Of a stretch of 35,863 nt of DNA, positions 32,042-35,863 are shown one piece after another (within the stretch, counting starts at the first letter, position 1; every line of letters begins with the position of its first letter). Location of the stretch: contig DIRJ01000039.1 in the NCBI GenBank assembly GCA_002427505.1, positions 576-36,438 of the forward strand, given 5' to 3'. The notes beneath the pieces are model-generated. The model did not search any database. It saw only the letters and a program-made list of their open reading frames with translations, and had not been told where the DNA came from. Both the position numbers and the translations under genes were made by a program. The DNA is from Mageeibacillus sp. UBA5439 (lineage in GTDB: Bacteria > Bacillota > Clostridia > Saccharofermentanales > DTU023).

Positions 32042-34399
32042 GTGGAACAAGAAAGTTTTCTGACTGACAATTTCGGCAAAGACGCAGCTGATACTGACAG
32101 CCAGCTGGAAGGCCTTGTCGAGCGCATCATTTTCCATAATGAAGCAAATGCTTTTACGATCATCGAACTGCTGAGTGACCAGGATGAGGTGATCGTAACG
32201 GGAAAAATGCCACCACTTAATGTGGGGGAGACCCTGCAGGTTAAGGGCGAGTGGTCCGATCACCCCAAGTACGGTTTGCAATTCACAGCCAGCTCTGTGC
32301 TCAAACAGGCTCCGCGTTCAGAAGCAGCGATTCATGCCTTCCTCAGCTCCGGCGCCATTAAGGGTATTGGCGAAAAAACGGCTGAAAAACTAATTGAGGC
32401 CTTTGGCAGTGAAACACTGGAAATCATGCGCGAGAAGCCGGCACGCGTGGCCAGAATATCCGGTATCGGGAAAAAACGTGCTAAGAGCTTTCAGGAAGCC
32501 CTGCAGAAAGAACGTTCTTATCAGGAGCTGTCACTGCTCCTGCTGCCATATGGCATCGGCCCTGCCCGTATCCGCACTATTTATAAGGAGCTGGGAGATA
32601 CAGCTGAGGCTGTTATTCGTCAAAACCCCTATTATCTGGCGCAAAGAGTGCGCGGCATCGGCTTTGAGACAGCTGAACGACTGGCTGCAGCCTTTGGAAT
32701 GTCGGGCGATCACCCGGTCCGCTTGCGCGGTGCCCTGCTTTATACCCTGCAGCAAAGCCTCTTTCAGGACGGGCATAGTTTTCTCAGAGAGCAAGTTCTC
32801 TTGCGCAATTTAGCTCAGCGCCTGGAAGTAGACGAAGTAAAGTTGCACGGTGCCATGGACAAGCTTGTTGAAGACGAGATGGTTCTGCGCTTTGATCCGG
32901 ATGACCCGGACCTTCTGAAGCTGGAGCTTGAATTCGGCAGCAAGCTGCCGGCAGAGGCAGATCCGGAAAAAGCTGCTGTTGCTATGTGCTCGGTCTTTAT
33001 GCTGGAGCAGGATTTTACCCGGACAGTCCGTGCTTTAGCCGGCCGGCCGGAGGCGCAATGTGAAATTGACCCCCGCTATGGGGATGCGCTTTATTGCGAC
33101 CGGGTGATCTCGAAAGCTGCCGCCCAAACCAGTTTCAGAATTGACAGCGAGGAGAGTATCACACCCGGCAAGGATCAGATCAAGGCTTTGCGCATGGCGC
33201 TGGCCGCTCCTTTCTCAATTTTGACCGGAGGTCCCGGAACCGGCAAAACCAGCACAGTGCGACTTTTGACGCAGATACTCCTTGCCGATGGTCTGGAAGT
33301 GAAGCTGGCAGCTCCGACCGGACGTGCTGCCCGCCGCATGGAAGAAGTCTGCCAGATGGAAGCTACTACCATCCATCGCTTACTTGACCTGCAGCTCGAT
33401 GACAACTATATCCCGGCGATTAAGGAATATGAGAAAATCGATGCCGATTACCTGATCATTGATGAATGTTCCATGATCGACCTCTTCCTATTTTACAGAT
33501 TGCTCAAGTCAGTGGACAGTTCAACGCAAATCCTGCTGATCGGTGATGCGGATCAACTGCCTTCGATAGGACCCGGACAGGTGCTGCGCGACCTGCTGGC
33601 AGACAACAGCCTGCAGATGACCCGCCTGGAGGAAATTTACCGGCAGGAAAAAGATCGGCTGATTGTTCGCAACGCCCACCACATAATCCGGGGCCAGGAC
33701 CTGGAGCTAAAGCAAAGTCTGGAGTCGGATTTTTTATTTATAGAACGGGGTTCGGAGGCTGCTATGCTGGCAGGTGTGCTCCAGCTTTGTGAACGCATCC
33801 TGCCCGAGGAGTATGGGATTGATGGTATCTATGGTGCACAGGTCGTCTCGCCGATCCGCCGGGGTACAGCCGGTGTCGAAAACCTTAACCAAAGTTTACA
33901 GGAAGTAGTTCAGGGCAGGGACTTTCCGCATGTAGCTGCTTACGGCAAGCGTTTTGCCGTCAATGACAAGGTGATGCAGCTGCAGAATGATTACCAGCTG
34001 GCTTACTACGATGTGAGTACTAATGAGCGCGGTGAAGGCGTGATGAACGGTGAGCTCGGTGTCATCCAGGAGATTGATCTGGAAAACAGGAGTCTTATCG
34101 TACTCTTTGAAGGGGAGCATCTGGCATCTATTTCCTATGAGCAGCTGGACAATCTTGATCTTGCCTATGCAACTACCATCCATAAAACGCAGGGTTCTGA
34201 ATATCCGGTTGTGATTCTGGTACTGCCGCAGGGGGCGCCTCCCCGCTTCTTGAACCGTAATCTGCTCTATACTGCAGTGACCCGCGCCCGTCAGCGGCTG
34301 TTCATTCTAAGCAGACGGCAGACACTAAGAAACATGATCCGCACCGAAGATGCCAACCGCCGCCACAGCCTGCTCAGCTATTTTCTTAAATTGAGCTAG
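32042..34399 (+). CDS. recD2: RecD2-type ATP-dependent DNA helicase
   Basis: 785 residues. Starts at GTG with a GAGGTG site 7 bases upstream. The N-terminal part has an OB-like segment, then helix-hairpin-helix repeats (GAIKGIGEKTAEKL, RISGIGKKRAKSF). The helicase core has Walker A GGPGTGKTST (396-405, K402), DECSM, and UvrD_C_2 motifs YATTIHKTQGSEYPVV and LLYTAVTRARQRL. This is the RecD2 (RecD-like, without RecBC) family, a 5'-3' helicase linked to DNA repair. It is followed 14 bases later by the comF-like gene. Stop is TAG. Confidence 0.93.
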   Translation: MEQESFLTDNFGKDAADTDSQLEGLVERIIFHNEANAFTIIELLSDQDEVIVTGKMPPLNVGETLQVKGEWSDHPKYGLQFTASSVLKQAPRSEAAIHAFLSSGAIKGIGEKTAEKLIEAFGSETLEIMREKPARVARISGIGKKRAKSFQEALQKERSYQELSLLLLPYGIGPARIRTIYKELGDTAEAVIRQNPYYLAQRVRGIGFETAERLAAAFGMSGDHPVRLRGALLYTLQQSLFQDGHSFLREQVLLRNLAQRLEVDEVKLHGAMDKLVEDEMVLRFDPDDPDLLKLELEFGSKLPAEADPEKAAVAMCSVFMLEQDFTRTVRALAGRPEAQCEIDPRYGDALYCDRVISKAAAQTSFRIDSEESITPGKDQIKALRMALAAPFSILTGGPGTGKTSTVRLLTQILLADGLEVKLAAPTGRAARRMEEVCQMEATTIHRLLDLQLDDNYIPAIKEYEKIDADYLIIDECSMIDLFLFYRLLKSVDSSTQILLIGDADQLPSIGPGQVLRDLLADNSLQMTRLEEIYRQEKDRLIVRNAHHIIRGQDLELKQSLESDFLFIERGSEAAMLAGVLQLCERILPEEYGIDGIYGAQVVSPIRRGTAGVENLNQSLQEVVQGRDFPHVAAYGKRFAVNDKVMQLQNDYQLAYYDVSTNERGEGVMNGELGVIQEIDLENRSLIVLFEGEHLASISYEQLDNLDLAYATTIHKTQGSEYPVVILVLPQGAPPRFLNRNLLYTAVTRARQRLFILSRRQTLRNMIRTEDANRRHSLLSYFLKLS

Positions 34400-34413
34400 A
34401 GCTGGCGGGACTG

Positions 34414-35109
34414 ATGGGCAGGGGTGATTGGAGCTTTTTGACGGAAAAACTTGAGCGTCTCTTCTATCCTCAGGTTTGTTCTTTCTGCGACAGCCTGATT
34501 CCGGAGGAGGCAGGTGGTTCCAGACGCTACGTTTGCCGCGCCTGCGAAAGCGATCTGCCTTTTCGCCTCAATGACGAGATTTATCCCGACCATGCTCCCT
34601 TTCTGCTCGCAGTCAGCTTTTATTATGAGGAGCCTCTGCTGCTGGCGCTGCGCCAGCTGAAGTTTCATGGGCGCACTGATTTTGCTCCCGCTCTGGCCAC
34701 ATACCTGTATGCGACATATCGGCGCCTCAACTTGTCCTGCGATGTTATTGTTCCCATGCCCCTGCATTACAAGCGGGAGCGGCAGCGGGGTTATAATCAG
34801 GCCGGCCTGCTGGGTCAGGCTCTGGCGGAGCTTTTGAGGATTCCTATGCTGGAGGATTCTTTGCTGCGGGTGCGGGCGAGCGGCCGCCAGAGTGAGCAGA
34901 GGGGACGCGAGGAGAAACTGGCCAATGTTCAGGGCATTTTCAGGCTGAATGAAGATCATATTCCGGTTCTTAGCGGGCGCCGGGTACTTTTACTGGATGA
35001 CATTGTTACTTCCGGTGCGACGATGACGGAGGCCGGCCGCTGCCTGCAGGACGCCGGGATTGATGTGCTGGGCATGGCCTGTGCGGCCGGAGGACTGCGT
35101 CAGGACTAG
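34414..35109 (+). CDS. ComF family phosphoribosyltransferase-like protein
   Basis: 231 residues. An N-terminal zinc-ribbon has CxxC pairs C22/C25 and C41/C44, and the C-terminal half is a type I phosphoribosyltransferase-like domain with the PRPP-binding motif VLLLDDIVTSGATMTEA. ComF proteins take part in DNA uptake in competent Bacillota. In non-competent species the role is unclear. It follows recD2 by 14 bases, suggesting co-transcription. Stop is TAG. Confidence 0.9.
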   Translation: MGRGDWSFLTEKLERLFYPQVCSFCDSLIPEEAGGSRRYVCRACESDLPFRLNDEIYPDHAPFLLAVSFYYEEPLLLALRQLKFHGRTDFAPALATYLYATYRRLNLSCDVIVPMPLHYKRERQRGYNQAGLLGQALAELLRIPMLEDSLLRVRASGRQSEQRGREEKLANVQGIFRLNEDHIPVLSGRRVLLLDDIVTSGATMTEAGRCLQDAGIDVLGMACAAGGLRQD

Positions 35110-35197
35110 CGCCGGCCTTGCAATGGAACTAAGATTTGTCGGCGGCGGTTATACTGGTGAGACTCTTGCTTGGTTTTTTAAAAAAAGGAGAAGGATT

Positions 35198-35776
35198 GTG
35201 AGAAAGAGAGCTCTTATTTTGCTGGCAGAGGGGTATGAGGCGGTGGAGGCTTTGACTCCGGCAAACTTTTTGCGACGGGCAGCTATTGAGCTGACGCTTT
35301 GTTCCTGTGCAGAGGACGGGCTGACTGTTGCTTCCGCTACAGGTATCAGTGTTGTTTGCGATACCAGGCTTGATCAGGTAGGGGCCGGTGACTTTGATAT
35401 GCTGGTTGTTCCGGGTGGTGATCCGGGTTACAGGAATTTGCTTAAAAACGAGCATGTGCTTGCATTGATCCGTGAGTTTGACGCTGAGGGAAAGTGGCTG
35501 GCTGCAATCTGCGCGGCACCGCTGGTTTTGAAAATGGCCGGGGTGCTGGCCGGCAAGCGCCATACCTCTTATCCTGCTATGAGAGCTGAGTTTGATCCGG
35601 ATTATTACTCGGAGGATCTTGTGGTCTGCGATGGCCGCCTGATCACTTCCCGGGGACCAACATCCGCTATAGAATTTTCTTTTGCTCTGATCGAGGCTCT
35701 GATGCCGGAACGTGTAGTTCAGCTATTAAAAGACAAGACTCTCTATGGTCTGACTCTGGACTGGCTCCGGCGCTGA
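35198..35776 (+). CDS. DJ-1/PfpI family protein
   Basis: 192 residues from the GTG at 35198, chosen because AAAAGGAG lies 8 bases upstream; an in-frame ATG at 35060 lies inside comF and is unlikely. The fold starts with KRALILLAEGYEAVEAL (E17) and has the nucleophile elbow LAAICAAP (C105), followed by HTSYP. These are the hallmarks of DJ-1/ThiJ/PfpI glyoxalase-protease-like proteins, as in YajL. It may act in protein or metabolite deglycation or stress response; substrate unknown. Stop is TGA. The last 87 bases of the window show no feature. Confidence 0.9.
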   Translation: MRKRALILLAEGYEAVEALTPANFLRRAAIELTLCSCAEDGLTVASATGISVVCDTRLDQVGAGDFDMLVVPGGDPGYRNLLKNEHVLALIREFDAEGKWLAAICAAPLVLKMAGVLAGKRHTSYPAMRAEFDPDYYSEDLVVCDGRLITSRGPTSAIEFSFALIEALMPERVVQLLKDKTLYGLTLDWLRR

Positions 35777-35863
35777 GAGCACGATGGCCTTTATTTATCT
35801 GCGGTCAGGCTAGTTGCAGCAGCCTTCCTCAATACATCGAATAACTTAACAACTTAGGTGTCT

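Overview
The window looks like chromosomal DNA of an anaerobic, Gram-positive-type bacterium (Bacillota, most likely class Clostridia). Supporting signs are strong AGGAGG-type ribosome binding sites, an AddA-type recombination nuclease, an S-box (SAM-I) riboswitch, lipoprotein substrate-binding proteins, an oxygen-sensitive NAD-linked formate dehydrogenase, and selenium and molybdenum metabolism. No phage, transposase or CRISPR array is visible. Genus cannot be fixed from the sequence alone.

Layout. (1) 1-3611, minus strand: a formate dehydrogenase operon (nuoE-like, nuoF-like, ferritin-like protein, fdhA). The fdhA gene runs off the left edge a few codons before the expected Cys/Sec active-site position. 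(2) 3763-7830, minus: addA without a neighbouring addB. (3) 7984-13724, plus: a selenium cluster with yedF, a DUF3343 protein, a class V cysteine desulfurase, the selenocysteine tRNA gene selC, a CofE-like ligase, yqeB, and a fused yqeC-mocA. These are accessory genes of selenium-dependent molybdenum hydroxylases, although no hydroxylase structural gene is present. (4) 13811-17254: a large three-part protein, AMP ligase / acyl carrier protein / alpha-oxoamine synthase. It looks like a self-contained lipid or secondary-metabolite enzyme. (5) 17428-24884: a molybdate and molybdenum-cofactor operon (MoeA-like, modABC, moaC, moaA, MOSC, mog, moeA, mobB). Three of its genes are broken: modC and mobB each carry one in-frame TAG, and moaA has an internal deletion plus a frameshift. 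(6) 24971-27138, minus: an ornithine-cyclodeaminase-family protein and an aminotransferase. (7) 27233-31975: methionine block. metNIQ on the minus strand is preceded by a leader that looks like a ribosome-mediated attenuator with a Met-rich leader peptide. metK on the plus strand is preceded by a SAM-I riboswitch. (8) 32042-35776, plus: recD2, comF-like and a DJ-1/PfpI protein.

How the parts fit. The formate dehydrogenase needs Mo- or W-bis-MGD and often Sec. The selenium genes, selC and the Mo-cofactor operon would supply these. The lesions in modC, moaA and mobB therefore raise the question of whether this strain still makes the cofactor from this locus, has second copies elsewhere, or carries assembly errors. 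The methionine block pairs two different sensing mechanisms back to back: uptake appears to sense Met-tRNA through a leader peptide, and SAM synthesis senses SAM through a riboswitch.

The most notable findings are the metNIQ leader-peptide attenuator, the AMP ligase-ACP-oxoamine synthase fusion, and the pattern of lesions in the Mo-cofactor operon.
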